DNA of 45,794 nt, from contig JACPFR010000017.1 of NCBI GenBank assembly GCA_016182905.1, positions 1 to 45,794 of the forward strand. Direction: 5' to 3'. Positions 1-10,486 of this stretch are shown piece after piece. This DNA comes from Elusimicrobiota bacterium. GTDB taxonomy: Bacteria; Elusimicrobiota; Elusimicrobia; UBA1565; UBA9628. The notes under the pieces are model-generated. The model searched no databases and was not told the origin of the DNA. It saw nothing but the letters and a program-made list of their open reading frames with translations. Made by a program: the position numbers and the translations under genes. Each line of letters opens with the position of its first letter. The first letter of the stretch is position 1.

Positions 1-2
1 AG

Positions 3-1301
3 GCCCGGCGCGAGGCCGCCGAGGCGGCCGCGGCGCTCGGCGCGGCGCGCCTCGAAGCGGCGCACGCCTCCGCCCGCGCCGAGGAATGGGAGCGCGACGC
101 GATGTCGCGCCTGCTCACGGCCCGCGAGCTGCAGGCGTCGCTCGACCGGGCGACGATCGATTCCGACGCGAAGGACGCCGAGGCGGGCGCCCTGCGGGCG
201 CGCCTCGACGCCGCGGTCGCCCGCGCCCTGGCCGGAGAGTCGGAGTTCGCCGCGGCGCGCGCGGAGTCCGCCTCGCGGGAGTCCCTCGCCTCGCGCCTGG
301 AGCTCGAGCGCGCCGAGGCCCAGCGCCAGGCGGAGGCCGCGGCCGGACGCACGGTCCGCGCCGAGTCCTCCGAGCGCCTCGCTCTGGCCCGCCTTTCGGC
401 GCTCGAGGCGGAGATGCGCACGATCGAGGCGGCCGCCGCCGCGCACGAGCGCGAGGCCCGCCGCCTGTCGGAGGAGAGCATCAAGGCCCGCGCGGACGCC
501 GCCGGCGCCTCGGCCCGCGAGCAGGCCTCCGCTCAGGCGCTCGCCTCCGAGCGCGCCCGCGTCCAATCGGAGAGCGCCGCGACGCTGGAGCGCGCCGAGG
601 CGCTCCGCGCCGAGGGCGAACGCGCGCCCGAGCGTGCCCGCCGGCTCGAGGCCGAGCTCCCGGTCCGCCTGGAGGCGGCCCTCCGGGAGGAGCGCGACCG
701 CCTCGCCGCCGAGCGCGAGGCCGCCGACGCCGAGATGCAGGCCGCCCGCGAGGCGCGCCGCGCCGCGGCGCAGCGCGTGGCAGATACGGAGATACTGCTC
801 GACGAGGCCCGCTCCGCCGCGATGCGCGACGCCCGCGAGCAGGGCCAGGCCGCCTACGCCCAGGGCCTGAGCGTCGCGCAGGCCCACGCCGATCACGCGG
901 AGCGCGCCCTCGAGGCCTCGCGCCGCGCCGAGGCCGCCGCCTCCGAGAAGGCCCGCATGGCGATCGCCGCGCTCGGCGAGTACCGCGACCGGATGCAGGC
1001 CGAGGTCGCGCGCCTCGCCGCCGCGACGAAGGACGAGCGCGAGCGCGCCGACGCCGCCGTCGCCGCCGCCCGCCGCTCCGAGGCGCAGTCCGCGGCGCGG
1101 CTGGCCGCCGAGCTCGCCCGCCGCGACGCCGCCCTCGAGGAGGAGCGCGCGATCCTCCGCTCCGGGTTCGAGGACACGCGCGCCAAGCTCGAGGACGAGA
1201 TGGACGCCGAGCGCCGCGCCCTGCGCGAGCGCTGGAAGGAGCAGACCGAGGCGCTCGACCGGCTGCGCAAGGACATGGAACGTGGAAGCCCCGGAGCCTA
1301 A
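3..1301 (+). CDS. Coiled-coil protein, 5' end outside window
   Basis: The reading frame is open from the first full codon (base 3) through an internal ATG at 102, so the true start lies upstream and the protein is N-terminally truncated here. What is visible (about 432 residues) is almost entirely Ala/Glu/Arg with heptad-like spacing and no glycine-rich or hydrophobic globular stretch, that is, one long coiled coil. No signal peptide, membrane segment or catalytic motif can be seen. It overlaps the next gene, also a coiled coil, by 20 bases, so the two are probably co-translated and may form one assembly. I do not recognise a family; resemblance to SMC- or myosin-like proteins would be compositional only. 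Confidence 0.75.
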   Translation, partial: ARREAAEAAAALGAARLEAAHASARAEEWERDAMSRLLTARELQASLDRATIDSDAKDAEAGALRARLDAAVARALAGESEFAAARAESASRESLASRLELERAEAQRQAEAAAGRTVRAESSERLALARLSALEAEMRTIEAAAAAHEREARRLSEESIKARADAAGASAREQASAQALASERARVQSESAATLERAEALRAEGERAPERARRLEAELPVRLEAALREERDRLAAEREAADAEMQAAREARRAAAQRVADTEILLDEARSAAMRDAREQGQAAYAQGLSVAQAHADHAERALEASRRAEAAASEKARMAIAALGEYRDRMQAEVARLAAATKDERERADAAVAAARRSEAQSAARLAAELARRDAALEEERAILRSGFEDTRAKLEDEMDAERRALRERWKEQTEALDRLRKDMERGSPGA

Positions 1302-3135
1302 GCCCCCCGTCGACGCGCCCGCGCCCCCCCCGCCTCCCGTCGAGGCGGAGGACGCGCTCGACGCCGTCCGCCTCGAGGTCCGCCTCGAGGAGTTCGAGCG
1401 CCGCCTGCGCGCCCGCTCGATCGAGCTCGAGACCGAGCTCAAGAGCAAGGAGCGCCTGCGCGAGCGCGTGCGCGAGCTGACCTCGCGCGTCGACGAGCTG
1501 CAGGACACCGCCTCCGCGCTGCACCGCGAGGCCGCGTCCGCGACCTCGCTGGCCCGCGAGCTCGACGAGACGCTGAAGGTCGCCGCCGAGGCCCGCGCCC
1601 AGCTCGGCGCCGCCCTCGAGGCCGAGCGCGGCCGCCGCTTCGAGGTCGAGGCCGAGCTGTCGGCGACCGGGGGCTCCCTCTCCGCCCGCGTCTCCGAGCT
1701 CGAGGGCGACCTGAAGCGCATCGACGCCGAGCGCGCGGCGCTCGTCGCCCGCGCCGGCTCCGCGGAGGAGAGCCTCGCCCGGGCCGAGGCGGACCTCTCC
1801 CGCGCGCGCGCGGAGTCGCGCGACCTGTCCTTGCGGACCGAGGCCCAGGCCGCGGAGCTGCGCAAGCGCGACGAGGAGCTCGTCGTCGCGCGCCGCAACC
1901 TCACTTTGCTCCGCCAGAAGACGGCCGGGCACGAGGCTCACATCGAGTCGCTGCGCGCCGACCTCGACCAGGCGGTCGCCGCGCGCGAGCACGCCGACGC
2001 CTCCGCCGTCGAGCTGAAGACCGCGCTCGAATCGACCTCGGCCCGGCTCGCCGACGCCGAGTCGTCGCTCTCCGCCGCGCGCGACCGGGTCGAGGCCCTG
2101 AGCCGCGACGTCGCCGCCGGCCAGGCGCTCTTGGAGAAGTCGGCCGCCGCGGCGCGCGTCCTCGAGGACGAAGGCAGGCGCCAGCGCTCCGAGCTCGAGT
2201 CCGCCGCGCGCCGCCGCGTCGAGCTCGAGGCCGCGCAGGCCTCCCTTCGAGCGGAGCTCGAGAAGGCCCGCTCCGACGCCGCGGCGTTCGTCTCCTCCAC
2301 CGCCGAGGCCCGCGCCGCCTACGAGGCGATGTCCGCCCGCGTGGACAAGAACGAGTCCGAGCTGCTCTCCGCGCGCGCGCGCGTCGAGGAGCTCACCCGC
2401 GGGTTGTCCGCCTCGCAGGACGCCCTGGAGCAGTCGCGCCTGCTGACCCGCCGCGGGGAGGACGACGCCCGCCGCCTGCAGGCCGTCATCGACGGGCTGC
2501 AGAAGACCTTCGACGCGCGCGTGGCCGCCGAGGAGGAGAAGTCTCGCAAGGCCGTCGAGGCCGCCGAGGAGATCCGCCGCGAGGGCGTCGAGGCCTTCGA
2601 GAAGGCGCACGAGGCGCAGCTCCGCCAGGACCTCGAGGCGGAGCGCGTCCAGAAGGAGCTCGCCGCGGGCATGCGCCGCCTCACGGCCGAGTCCGAGCAG
2701 GTGAAGGCGAAGGCCGAGAAGCTCAAGGCCGAGCTGCGCGCCCGCGCCGACCGGGAGATCGCCGAGATGCGCCTCGCCCTCGACGAGGAGCGCGCGCGCC
2801 TGTACGCCGACGTCGAGGCCGAGCGCGAGGCGCGCGGCAAGCGGGCCGCGGCGCCGCCGCCCGAGGACCAGTCCCAGAGGACCCGCGAGCTCGGCGAGGC
2901 GCGCCGTCGGGAGATCGCGAGGGAGGTCGAGGGCTACCTCACCCCGCCGCCGAGGGCCATGCCGACCCCCCCGCCCTCCGCGGCCTCGTCCGTTCCGCGG
3001 ACCGATCCGCCGGTGCGCGTCCCGCCCTCACCACCGTTCCACTGGGACGAGGAGATGCGCTTCCTCCTGTACGCGGCGATCGGCGTGTCGCTCATCGCCG
3101 CGGTCGTCGCCGGCGTCGTCCTCTTCCAGGGCTAG
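1282..3135 (+). CDS. Coiled-coil protein with C-terminal membrane anchor
   Basis: A 617-residue protein starting at a GTG inside the end of the preceding gene. After a short proline-rich N-terminus (residues 5-22) it is a coiled coil from about 25 to 535 (repeated R/E/A heptads). A low-complexity Pro/Ser linker (about 550-590) follows, then a single hydrophobic segment at the very C-terminus (about 595-614, [20 protein letters not shown]). This is a tail-anchored layout: a long rod in the cytoplasm (or periplasm) tethered to the membrane. No enzymatic motif is visible. Its 3' end overlaps the convergent gmd gene by 4 bases. Function unknown; a cell-shape, division or polarity scaffold is conceivable but not shown. 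Confidence 0.8.
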   Translation: MEAPEPKPPVDAPAPPPPPVEAEDALDAVRLEVRLEEFERRLRARSIELETELKSKERLRERVRELTSRVDELQDTASALHREAASATSLARELDETLKVAAEARAQLGAALEAERGRRFEVEAELSATGGSLSARVSELEGDLKRIDAERAALVARAGSAEESLARAEADLSRARAESRDLSLRTEAQAAELRKRDEELVVARRNLTLLRQKTAGHEAHIESLRADLDQAVAAREHADASAVELKTALESTSARLADAESSLSAARDRVEALSRDVAAGQALLEKSAAAARVLEDEGRRQRSELESAARRRVELEAAQASLRAELEKARSDAAAFVSSTAEARAAYEAMSARVDKNESELLSARARVEELTRGLSASQDALEQSRLLTRRGEDDARRLQAVIDGLQKTFDARVAAEEEKSRKAVEAAEEIRREGVEAFEKAHEAQLRQDLEAERVQKELAAGMRRLTAESEQVKAKAEKLKAELRARADREIAEMRLALDEERARLYADVEAEREARGKRAAAPPPEDQSQRTRELGEARRREIAREVEGYLTPPPRAMPTPPPSAASSVPRTDPPVRVPPSPPFHWDEEMRFLLYAAIGVSLIAAVVAGVVLFQG

Positions 3136-4220
3136 TCGGCGGCGCGCGGCGGGCTGTGGTAGCCCGCCTTCTTGACGAGCGCCTCGCGCTCGGCCACGGC
3201 CAGGTCCTCGCGCGCCATCTCGCGGACGAGCTCGTCGAAGCTGACGCGCGGCTTCCAGCCCAGCTCCTTGCGGGCCTTCTTCGCGTCGCCGAGCAAGGTG
3301 TCCACCTCGGTCGGGCGCAGGTAGCGCGGGTCGAGCGCCACGATGGTCTTGCCGGTCCTGCGGTCCACGCCGTGCTCGGCGCGGCCCTTCCCCTTCCACG
3401 CGAGGTCGAAGCCGAGCTCGGAGGACGCGGCCTCGACGAACTGGCGCACGGAGTTCTGGCGGCCCGTCGCGGCGACGTAGTCGCGCGGCTGCGGCTTCTG
3501 CAGCATCAGCCACATCATCTCGACGAAGTCCCGCGCGTGGCCCCAGTCGCGCTTGGCGTCGAGGTTCCCGAGCCAGATCCTCTCGTCGAGGCCGAGCTTG
3601 ATGCGCGCCAGGCCGCGCGTGATCTTGCGCGTCACGAAGGTCTCTCCGCGGCGCGGGCTCTCGTGGTTGAAGAGGATGCCGTTGCACGCGTAGATGCCGT
3701 ACGCCTCGCGGTAGTTCACCGTGATCCAGTACGCGTACAGCTTGGCCGCGCCGTAGGGCGAGCGCGGATAGAAGGGCGTCGTCTCCTTCTGCGGCGTCTC
3801 CTGGACCTTGCCGAACAGCTCGGAGGTCGAGGCCTGGTAGAACCTGGTCTTCTTCGACCATCCGAGCGTGCGGATCGCCTCGAGCAGGCGCAGGGTCCCG
3901 AGCGCGTCCACGTTCGCGGTGTACTCGGGCTCCTGGAAGCTGACGGCCACGTGGCTCTGCGCGGCGAGGTTGTAGATCTCGTCGGGCTTGACTATCTGCA
4001 GCACGCGCAGCAGGCTCGACGTGTCGGTCATGTCCCCGTAGTGCAGGAGGAATCGCAGCCCCTTCTCGTGCGGGTCCTGGAAAAGGTGGTCGATGCGGTC
4101 GGTGTTGAAGAGCGAGGCGCGGCGCTTGATGCCGTGCACCTCGTAGCCCTTCTTGAGCAGGAACTCGGCGAGATACGAGCCGTCCTGGCCGGTGATGCCC
4201 GTGATGAGCGCTTTCTTCAT
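3132..4220 (-). CDS. gmd: GDP-mannose 4,6-dehydratase
   Basis: Converts GDP-mannose to GDP-4-keto-6-deoxymannose, the entry to GDP-fucose, GDP-rhamnose and related sugars for surface polysaccharides. It is an extended short-chain dehydrogenase: NADP-binding GITGQDG at residues 8-14, a catalytic T132-S-E134 segment in TSELFG, and the Y156-x3-K160 pair in SPYGAAK. The motif spacing is that of the family, and the length (362 aa) is normal. The ATG at 4220 is preceded 7 nt upstream by TTAAAT, so the message may be leaderless. A 20-bp palindrome lies where the -35 should be. The usual partners (fucose synthase, rmd) are not adjacent; an RmlD-like reductase lies 1.5 kb away. Confidence 0.95.
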   Translation of the reverse strand: MKKALITGITGQDGSYLAEFLLKKGYEVHGIKRRASLFNTDRIDHLFQDPHEKGLRFLLHYGDMTDTSSLLRVLQIVKPDEIYNLAAQSHVAVSFQEPEYTANVDALGTLRLLEAIRTLGWSKKTRFYQASTSELFGKVQETPQKETTPFYPRSPYGAAKLYAYWITVNYREAYGIYACNGILFNHESPRRGETFVTRKITRGLARIKLGLDERIWLGNLDAKRDWGHARDFVEMMWLMLQKPQPRDYVAATGRQNSVRQFVEAASSELGFDLAWKGKGRAEHGVDRRTGKTIVALDPRYLRPTEVDTLLGDAKKARKELGWKPRVSFDELVREMAREDLAVAEREALVKKAGYHSPPRAAD

Positions 4221-4227
4221 GGCGTCT

Positions 4228-4233
4228 ATTTAA
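4228..4233 (-). promoter_or_regulatory. Putative -10 of gmd, leaderless spacing
   Basis: On the minus strand TTAAAT ends 7 nt before the gmd ATG. No convincing -35 hexamer is seen; the -35 region falls inside the palindrome at 4244-4263, so an activator or repressor may decide promoter use. Confidence 0.4.
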
Positions 4234-4243
4234 GCAAACGCCG

Positions 4244-4263
4244 GACTGTTTCCGGAAACAGTC
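4244..4263. promoter_or_regulatory. Perfect 20-bp palindrome, LexA-box-like operator upstream of gmd
   Basis: GACTGTTTCCGGAAACAGTC reads the same on both strands. Its core is CTGT-N8-ACAG (4246-4261), the pattern of the gammaproteobacterial LexA site. It lies between the end of the lipoprotein gene and the start of gmd, over the expected -35 of gmd. There is no T-run, so a terminator is unlikely. A second CTGT-N8-ACAG site lies at 25015-25030. That it binds a LexA-type repressor is inference. Confidence 0.5.
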
Positions 4264-4298
4264 GTTGTCGGACTCGCGCCGGGGCGAGCCCGCCGAGG

Positions 4299-4682
4299 TC
4301 AGCGCGCCTTGGGGAGGTCGTAGGGCGTTCCGGGGACGAGCGCCACGGGGGCGCCGGTCGAGAGCAGGACCGTGACCGAGCCGGAGGAGACCTCGATCGA
4401 GGAGACCGCGCGGGTGGAGACGGTGAACTTGAACGAGGAGCCCTCGGCCGCGGTCACGCGGGTCTTGCCGTGGCGGAACTCCGCGGCGCCGTAGACCATC
4501 GTCACCGTCGCGTCGGACAGGACGGGCGGCTTCGGGGACTCCGAGGTCGCGCGCACGACGTCGTTCCAGCCGGCGAGCTCCATCGTGCCGTCGAGCCTGG
4601 TCACGCACAGCGAGCGCGTGCAGGGCTTGGGCCCGGCGCAGGCGGCGAGAAGAACGAGGGCGGCGAGAAGGGCGCGGCGCAT
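4299..4682 (-). CDS. Small lipoprotein, FecR-like fold possible
   Basis: A 127-residue protein with a clear lipoprotein signal: MRRALLAALVLLAAC, lipobox LAAC with the modified cysteine at residue 15. The mature part is beta-rich, with lines such as TRVTAAEGSSFKF, SSIEVSSGSVTVLL and a final GTPYDLP. This recalls the FecR domain of secreted or anti-sigma proteins, in which a repeated 'charge/structure then value' pattern forms a beta helix. That assignment is tentative. The ATG at 4682 has TAAGAT 7 nt upstream on the minus strand, again suggesting a leaderless message. The stop codon is about 80 bases from the gmd start; the palindrome lies in that gap. Likely anchored in the inner or outer membrane facing the periplasm. 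Confidence 0.7.
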   Translation of the reverse strand: MRRALLAALVLLAACAGPKPCTRSLCVTRLDGTMELAGWNDVVRATSESPKPPVLSDATVTMVYGAAEFRHGKTRVTAAEGSSFKFTVSTRAVSSIEVSSGSVTVLLSTGAPVALVPGTPYDLPKAR

Positions 4683-4692
4683 CCCGACTATC

Positions 4693-5601
4693 TTAGTACA
4701 TCGTGCCGCTCGGGGTCACGGACTCATATGACGGAAAGCCTTCCGCGCGGGGCGCGGAAGGCCGGCGGAGGTCGGTGACTTTCGAGTGGTAGAAGAGGAC
4801 GACCTTGCGGACGTAGGCGCGCGTCGACGGGTAGAGCCTCTGGCGGGTCAGGAACTTGGGGCCCGCGTGGTAGGCGGCGATCACGCGCTGCACCACCCAC
4901 ATCGGAGCGTCGGTGTAGCGCACGCCCTTGAGGTTGAAGATCCGCCACGCCGCGCGGAACAGGAGCTGGATGTAGGCCGCGCCGGCCTTCACGCCGAAGG
5001 CAGGGTCGTGGAGCTTGGCGGCGGGGACGCCCATCCCCTCCGAGGTGGCGGGCATGACCTGCATGAGGCCGCGCGCGCCGGCGGGCGAGACGGCCTCCGT
5101 CTTGAACTCGGATTCCGCGGCCATGATGGACTTGAGGAGGCGGCTGTCGAGCTTGTAGATCTTCGCGTAGCGCAGGATCTGCTCGTCCCAGCGGTCGGTC
5201 TTGTCCGGGTTGGCCAGCATGATCTTGAAGGTGCGCCGGTAGGAAGGGGTCTCCTTGGGAACGGGGACCACGAGCTCCTGATGCAGGCTGTGGGGCGCGG
5301 GGCGCTTATAAAGGGTTTCGAGCCGCTTGTTCGGCGAGCCCGCTTCTTCCAGACGCCCGAAATCCGGGGCCACGACCCCGGCGGGGCGGGCCTTGGCGGC
5401 GTCGAACATCAGGTTCAGCTGGCCGGGGGCCATCGCCGCCCCCCCCTGGTAGGCGACCGCCATATGGGCGTCGCCCATCGCAGGAGCGCGGCGGGAATGG
5501 GGTTCCTGTGCGGCCGAGGGAGCCGCGGCCAGCAGCAGCCCCCAGGCGGTCGTGGTTCCGGTCCGGCGAAGCGTTTTAATGTCGATCATCAAGTATAACA
5601 T
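4693..5601 (-). CDS. Secreted SLT-type lytic transglycosylase
   Basis: Cleaves the MurNAc-GlcNAc bond of peptidoglycan to form 1,6-anhydro products. The C-terminal SLT domain (about residues 140-270) shows the three family blocks: AAESEF with catalytic Glu163, GLMQVMP, and AYHAGP near 243 (AYNAGP in the consensus). An N-terminal signal peptide (hydrophobic AWGLLLAAAPSAA, cleavage near AAQ) sends it to the periplasm. The region between residues 35 and 120 is not recognised. I chose the ATG at 5601 (302 aa); the ATG at 5589 would give 298 aa. A TATACT hexamer lies 2 nt before the second ATG. The gene is divergent from the RmlD-like reductase, with a GC-hairpin-rich 93-bp spacer. Confidence 0.88.
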   Translation of the reverse strand: MLYLMIDIKTLRRTGTTTAWGLLLAAAPSAAQEPHSRRAPAMGDAHMAVAYQGGAAMAPGQLNLMFDAAKARPAGVVAPDFGRLEEAGSPNKRLETLYKRPAPHSLHQELVVPVPKETPSYRRTFKIMLANPDKTDRWDEQILRYAKIYKLDSRLLKSIMAAESEFKTEAVSPAGARGLMQVMPATSEGMGVPAAKLHDPAFGVKAGAAYIQLLFRAAWRIFNLKGVRYTDAPMWVVQRVIAAYHAGPKFLTRQRLYPSTRAYVRKVVLFYHSKVTDLRRPSAPRAEGFPSYESVTPSGTMY

Positions 5602-5694
5602 CGCCCTCTGAAAGCGCCTGGGCCCAAGGGCCCTCCTCCGGGGGGCCCCGAGGGGCCAAAGACGCAATATATGCGAATTTGGTACAGTTCCGTC
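5602..5694. other. Divergent intergenic region with two GC hairpins
   Basis: Two short GC inverted repeats are present: GGGCCC-AA-GGGCCC (5620-5633) and GGCCCC-GA-GGGGCC (5644-5657). They would form hairpins in a transcript reading left into the lytic transglycosylase. An AT-rich stretch at 5665-5690 can hold the -10 elements of both directions (TATATT on minus, TACAGT on plus). Confidence 0.45.
5683..5688 (+). promoter_or_regulatory. Putative -10 (TACAGT), leaderless spacing
   Basis: TACAGT ends 6 nt before the ATG at 5695, and no Shine-Dalgarno is present in the gap. Transcription starting at the usual distance would begin at or next to the A of the ATG. Confidence 0.45.
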
Positions 5695-6627
5695 ATGGAC
5701 GGCAAGATCATGGTCATCGGCGGGACCGGTCTGGTGGGCAACGCTCTCCTCCGGACCTGGACCGCCCAGGGGGCCGAGGTGGCGGCCGCCACCTATCATT
5801 GCCACGCCTCCGGGGGCTTCCTGCAGCTGGACATGCAGGACGAGGCCCAGGTCCGGGCCCTGCTGAAGGCCCATCGCCCCGCCGTGGTCGCCGTCCCCGC
5901 CGCCAACCCCTTCGTCGACTACTGCGAGTTGCACCCGGAGGAGACCCGCCGCGTGAACGTGGACGGCACCCTCAACGTGGCCCGGGCCTGCGGGGACCTG
6001 GGCGCCCGGATGATCTTCTACTCCTCCGACTACGTCTTCGACGGCCTCAAGGGAACCTATACAGAGGAAGACGTTCCGTGCCCCATCAACGAATACGGCC
6101 GGCAGAAGGCCGAAGCCGAGCGCGGAGTCCTCGCCTGCGACCCCCGGAACCTGGTCCTGAGGACCTCCGGCGCGTACGGCTGGCAATGGGAGCCGAAGAA
6201 CTTCGTCCTGCAGGTCCGGGCGAACCTGTCCCAAGGAAAGCCGATGCGCGTGTCCGACGTGCGCTACAATCCGACCTATGTCGAGAACCTGGCGGAGATC
6301 ACCGCCGCCCTCGTCGCGGCCGGCGCGGGCGGAATCTTCCACGCCGTCGGCGCCGACGAGATATCCCGCGACGAGTTCGCCCGCCGCGCGGCCCGCGCCT
6401 TCGGCCTCGACGCCGGCCTGATCCGGACCGTGCCCGCCTCCGAGTTCAAATCGCCCACCCCCCGCCCGAAGCAGAGCAGCCTCATGACGGAGAAGGTCCG
6501 GCGCCTCCTCCCGGGATGTCCCCCCGTGGGCGTCGCCGAGGGCCTGAAGCGGATGCTCGCGATGGAGCCGGAGTGGCGGACCTACGCCCGCACCTTGCCC
6601 GACCCGGCCGCCAAGGTGAAGCCTTGA
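5695..6627 (+). CDS. RmlD-like SDR family sugar nucleotide reductase
   Basis: An extended short-chain dehydrogenase of the RmlD type (dTDP-4-dehydrorhamnose reductase family; 310 aa from this start). Visible features are the NAD(P)-binding GGTGLVG near residue 10, the substrate region SSDYVFDG, and the Y-x3-K pair in NEYGRQKAEAE. RmlD family members reduce a 4-keto deoxysugar nucleotide, and some related proteins act as MAT2B-like or methionine-adenosyltransferase-binding homologues; the exact substrate cannot be told. The ATG at 5695 is preferred over the in-frame ATG at 5671 because a -10-like TACAGT lies between them and the family begins right before the glycine-rich loop. No rml operon is nearby; gmd lies 1.5 kb away. 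Confidence 0.85.
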   Translation: MDGKIMVIGGTGLVGNALLRTWTAQGAEVAAATYHCHASGGFLQLDMQDEAQVRALLKAHRPAVVAVPAANPFVDYCELHPEETRRVNVDGTLNVARACGDLGARMIFYSSDYVFDGLKGTYTEEDVPCPINEYGRQKAEAERGVLACDPRNLVLRTSGAYGWQWEPKNFVLQVRANLSQGKPMRVSDVRYNPTYVENLAEITAALVAAGAGGIFHAVGADEISRDEFARRAARAFGLDAGLIRTVPASEFKSPTPRPKQSSLMTEKVRRLLPGCPPVGVAEGLKRMLAMEPEWRTYARTLPDPAAKVKP

Positions 6628-6633
6628 ATCGGG

Positions 6634-6655
6634 GCCGGGCCGCGAGCGGCCCGGC
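6634..6655. other. Strong GC hairpin after the RmlD-like gene
   Basis: A perfect 10-bp inverted repeat, GCCGGGCCGC / GCGGCCCGGC, with a 2-nt centre begins 7 bases after the stop codon. There is no T-run, so it is not a classical intrinsic terminator, but it could protect the 3' end or assist termination before rpsB. Confidence 0.5.
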
Positions 6656-6693
6656 ACGGATGCGACGGAGGAGTGGCTATAGCAGCCAGGATT

Positions 6694-6725
6694 TGCTAGC
6701 ATTTTCCCTCGTCCATTCCCGGAGG
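6694..6725 (+). promoter_or_regulatory. rpsB promoter (extended -10) and Shine-Dalgarno
   Basis: TGC-TAGCAT (6694-6702) fits an extended -10; a convincing -35 is not seen (TGGCTA at 6674-6679 is weak). A strong ribosome binding site GGAGG (6721-6725) lies 14 nt before the ATG at 6740. Unlike many genes here, rpsB is clearly leadered. Confidence 0.5.
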
Positions 6726-6739
6726 ATTAAAACCCGCTC

Positions 6740-7561
6740 ATGATCAACGTCTCTATGAAAGCCATGTTGGAAGCCGGCGTGCACTTCGGTCATCAGACCC
6801 GCCGCTGGAATCCTAAGATGTCCCGCTTTATCTTCGGCGAGCGCAACGCCATCCACATCATCGACCTCCAGAAGACGGCCAAGGAGATCAAGAAGGTCGC
6901 GCAGTGGGTCTCCGACCAGGCCGCGGCCGGCAAGAAGTTCCTCTTCGTCGGCACGAAGAAGCAGGCCCAGGACATCCTCAAGGCCGAGGCCGAGCGCTGC
7001 GGCGCGTCCTACGTCTCCGAGAAGTGGCTCGGCGGCACGCTGACCAACTTCGCGACCTTGCGCAAGTCCGTCAAGCGCCTCGAGGAGATCGAGAAGTGGC
7101 AGACCGAGGGCATCTTCGCGGTCCTTCCGAAGAAGGAGGTCTCCCGCCTCAATAAGGAGATGAACAAGCTCAAGCGCAACCTCTCCGGCCTGCGCGGCTT
7201 GAACACGCTCCCCGACATCGTGTTCGTCGTCGACCCCGTGGAAGAGGACCTCTCGGTGCAGGAAGCCCGCAAGCTGGGCATTCCGATCGTCGCCGTCTGC
7301 GACACCGACTGCGATCCCGACCTGATCGACCACCCGATCCCGGGCAACGACGACGCCGCGCGCTCGATCAAGCTCTTCTGCCAGCTCGTCGCCGACGCCG
7401 TCCTCGAAGGGAAGGGCATCCTCGAGGCCGCGCAGAACGCCGAGTCCGTCGCCGCCGCCGAGCAGCAGATGCTCGCCGCCGCCGCCGCCGAGACGGCCGA
7501 GGTCGCCCAGACCGCGGACGTCGTGTACGCCGCCGAAGAGACGACCACCCAGGAGGCCTAG
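6740..7561 (+). CDS. rpsB: 30S ribosomal protein S2
   Basis: Small-subunit protein that binds last and helps dock S1. The N-terminal family signature is complete ([19 protein letters not shown], residues 9-27), as are [17 protein letters not shown] and the later block [13 protein letters not shown] with [14 protein letters not shown]. Length is 273 aa, longer than the usual 230-250, because of an Ala/Glu-rich C-terminal tail from about residue 230 ([13 protein letters not shown]). It opens the conserved rpsB-tsf-pyrH-frr chain; tsf follows after 4 bases and its Shine-Dalgarno lies within the last rpsB codons. Confidence 0.98.
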   Translation: MINVSMKAMLEAGVHFGHQTRRWNPKMSRFIFGERNAIHIIDLQKTAKEIKKVAQWVSDQAAAGKKFLFVGTKKQAQDILKAEAERCGASYVSEKWLGGTLTNFATLRKSVKRLEEIEKWQTEGIFAVLPKKEVSRLNKEMNKLKRNLSGLRGLNTLPDIVFVVDPVEEDLSVQEARKLGIPIVAVCDTDCDPDLIDHPIPGNDDAARSIKLFCQLVADAVLEGKGILEAAQNAESVAAAEQQMLAAAAAETAEVAQTADVVYAAEETTTQEA

Positions 7562-7565
7562 TCCC

Positions 7566-9165
<1,600 letters not shown>

Positions 9166-9168
9166 GAT

Positions 9169-9738
9169 ATGGCCACCGAAGCCGCCGCCGCCGTGCTCAC
9201 CCAGATGGAAGCCGCGATGAAGGACCGCATGGCCCGCATGCAGAAGGAGATGTCGGTCATGCGCACCGGCCGCGCCAACCCGATGATGCTCGAGTCGGTC
9301 AAGGTCGAGGCCTACGGGTCCCTCGTCCCCCTCAAGCAGGTCGCCGCCGTCTCCGTCCCCGAGGCGCGCACCCTCGAGATCCGCCCGTGGGATCCCTCGA
9401 CGCTCCAAGACATCGAGAAAGCCCTGCAGAAAGCCGAGGTCGGGGCCATGCCCCAGAACGACGGAAAGATGCTCCGCATCTCGCTGCCGATGATGACCGA
9501 GGACCGCCGCAAGGACCTCGTCAAGATGGTCAAGAAGCTCGGCGAGGAGTTCAAGGTCGGCGTGCGCAACGACCGCCAGGACGGCCTCAACAAGCTCAAG
9601 AAGTCCTTCCAGTCCAAGGAGATCACGGAGGACGTTCTCCGCGGCCTCGAGGCCCGCGTCCAGAAGCTCACCGACTCCTTCACCAAGCAGATCGACGACT
9701 CCGTCGTCATGAAGGAGAAGGAAATCACCACGATCTAG
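9169..9738 (+). CDS. frr: Ribosome recycling factor
   Basis: Works with EF-G to split post-termination ribosomes. The protein (189 aa) has the family features: the long helix region with MRTGRANPMMLESVKVEAYG, then the beta domain with the NDGKMLRISLPMMTEDRRKDLVK block and RNDRQDGLNKLKK. Shine-Dalgarno GGAG lies 7 nt before the ATG, within the end of pyrH. The gene is 4 bases upstream of uppS. Confidence 0.98.
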   Translation: MATEAAAAVLTQMEAAMKDRMARMQKEMSVMRTGRANPMMLESVKVEAYGSLVPLKQVAAVSVPEARTLEIRPWDPSTLQDIEKALQKAEVGAMPQNDGKMLRISLPMMTEDRRKDLVKMVKKLGEEFKVGVRNDRQDGLNKLKKSFQSKEITEDVLRGLEARVQKLTDSFTKQIDDSVVMKEKEITTI

Positions 9739-9742
9739 GCGC

Positions 9743-10453
9743 ATGGCCCTGGATCCCGCGAAGCTCCCCCGCCACGTCGCCGTCATCATGGACGGCAACG
9801 GCCGCTGGGCGGCGAAGAGGGGCCTGCCGCGGGTCGCGGGCCACAAGGCCGGCGTGGACTCGGTCCGCGCGATCGTGCGCGCCGCGGGCGAATTGGGGAT
9901 CGAGGCGTTGACCCTCTACTCCTTCTCGACGGAGAACTGGCTGCGCCCCAAGGAAGAGGTCGGGGAGCTGATGAAGCTCCTGTCCTGGGCCCTCAATAAA
10001 GAGACGCTCGAGCTCGACAAGAACAACGTCCGCCTCTCCGCCATCGGCCGCCTCGAGGCGCTGCCCATGTCGGTGCGCAAGGAGCTCGAGGGCGCCATCG
10101 TCCGCCTCCAGCACAACGACGGCCTCAACCTCGTCCTCGCCCTCAACTACGGCGGCCGCCAGGAGATCCTCGACGCGGCGAACCGGGCGCTCGCGGCCGG
10201 CGCCAAGGCCCTGGACGAGGACGACATCGCGGAGAACCTCTACACCGCCGGCCTCCCCGAGCTCGACCTGATGATCCGCACGTCCGGCGAGATGCGCATC
10301 TCCAACTTCCTGCTGTGGCAGGCCGCCTACGCCGAACTGCACGTGACGCCCGTCCTGTGGCCCGACTTCCGCAAGGAGCACCTGGTCGCCGCCCTCGAGG
10401 ACTACCAGAAGCGCGACCGCCGCTTCGGCGGGCTCACCGCCAAGAAACCCTGA
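9743..10453 (+). CDS. uppS: Undecaprenyl diphosphate synthase (UppS family)
   Basis: cis-Prenyltransferase that builds the C55 lipid carrier for peptidoglycan and surface polysaccharide. The FPP-binding P-loop HVAVIMDGNGRWA (catalytic Asp17) lies at the N-terminus; TLYSFSTENWLRP and the late ELDLMIRTSGEMRISNFLLWQ (IPP binding) are intact. Length is 236 aa. It is followed by a 45-bp gap before cdsA that holds a separate -10 element. Confidence 0.97.
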   Translation: MALDPAKLPRHVAVIMDGNGRWAAKRGLPRVAGHKAGVDSVRAIVRAAGELGIEALTLYSFSTENWLRPKEEVGELMKLLSWALNKETLELDKNNVRLSAIGRLEALPMSVRKELEGAIVRLQHNDGLNLVLALNYGGRQEILDAANRALAAGAKALDEDDIAENLYTAGLPELDLMIRTSGEMRISNFLLWQAAYAELHVTPVLWPDFRKEHLVAALEDYQKRDRRFGGLTAKKP

Positions 10454-10486
10454 GGATAGGCGCTCCGGCGCGCGCGTCCAATTTTG

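Noticed and set aside
481-2610. A 709-aa minus-strand frame opposite the coiled-coil genes
   Set aside because: It is antisense to two genes with coherent heptad patterns, and its product is low-complexity Gly/Arg/Leu with no domain.
5602-6702. Long upstream extension of the lytic transglycosylase frame
   Set aside because: It runs antisense to the RmlD-like gene and lacks any domain; the signal peptide marks the start near 5601.
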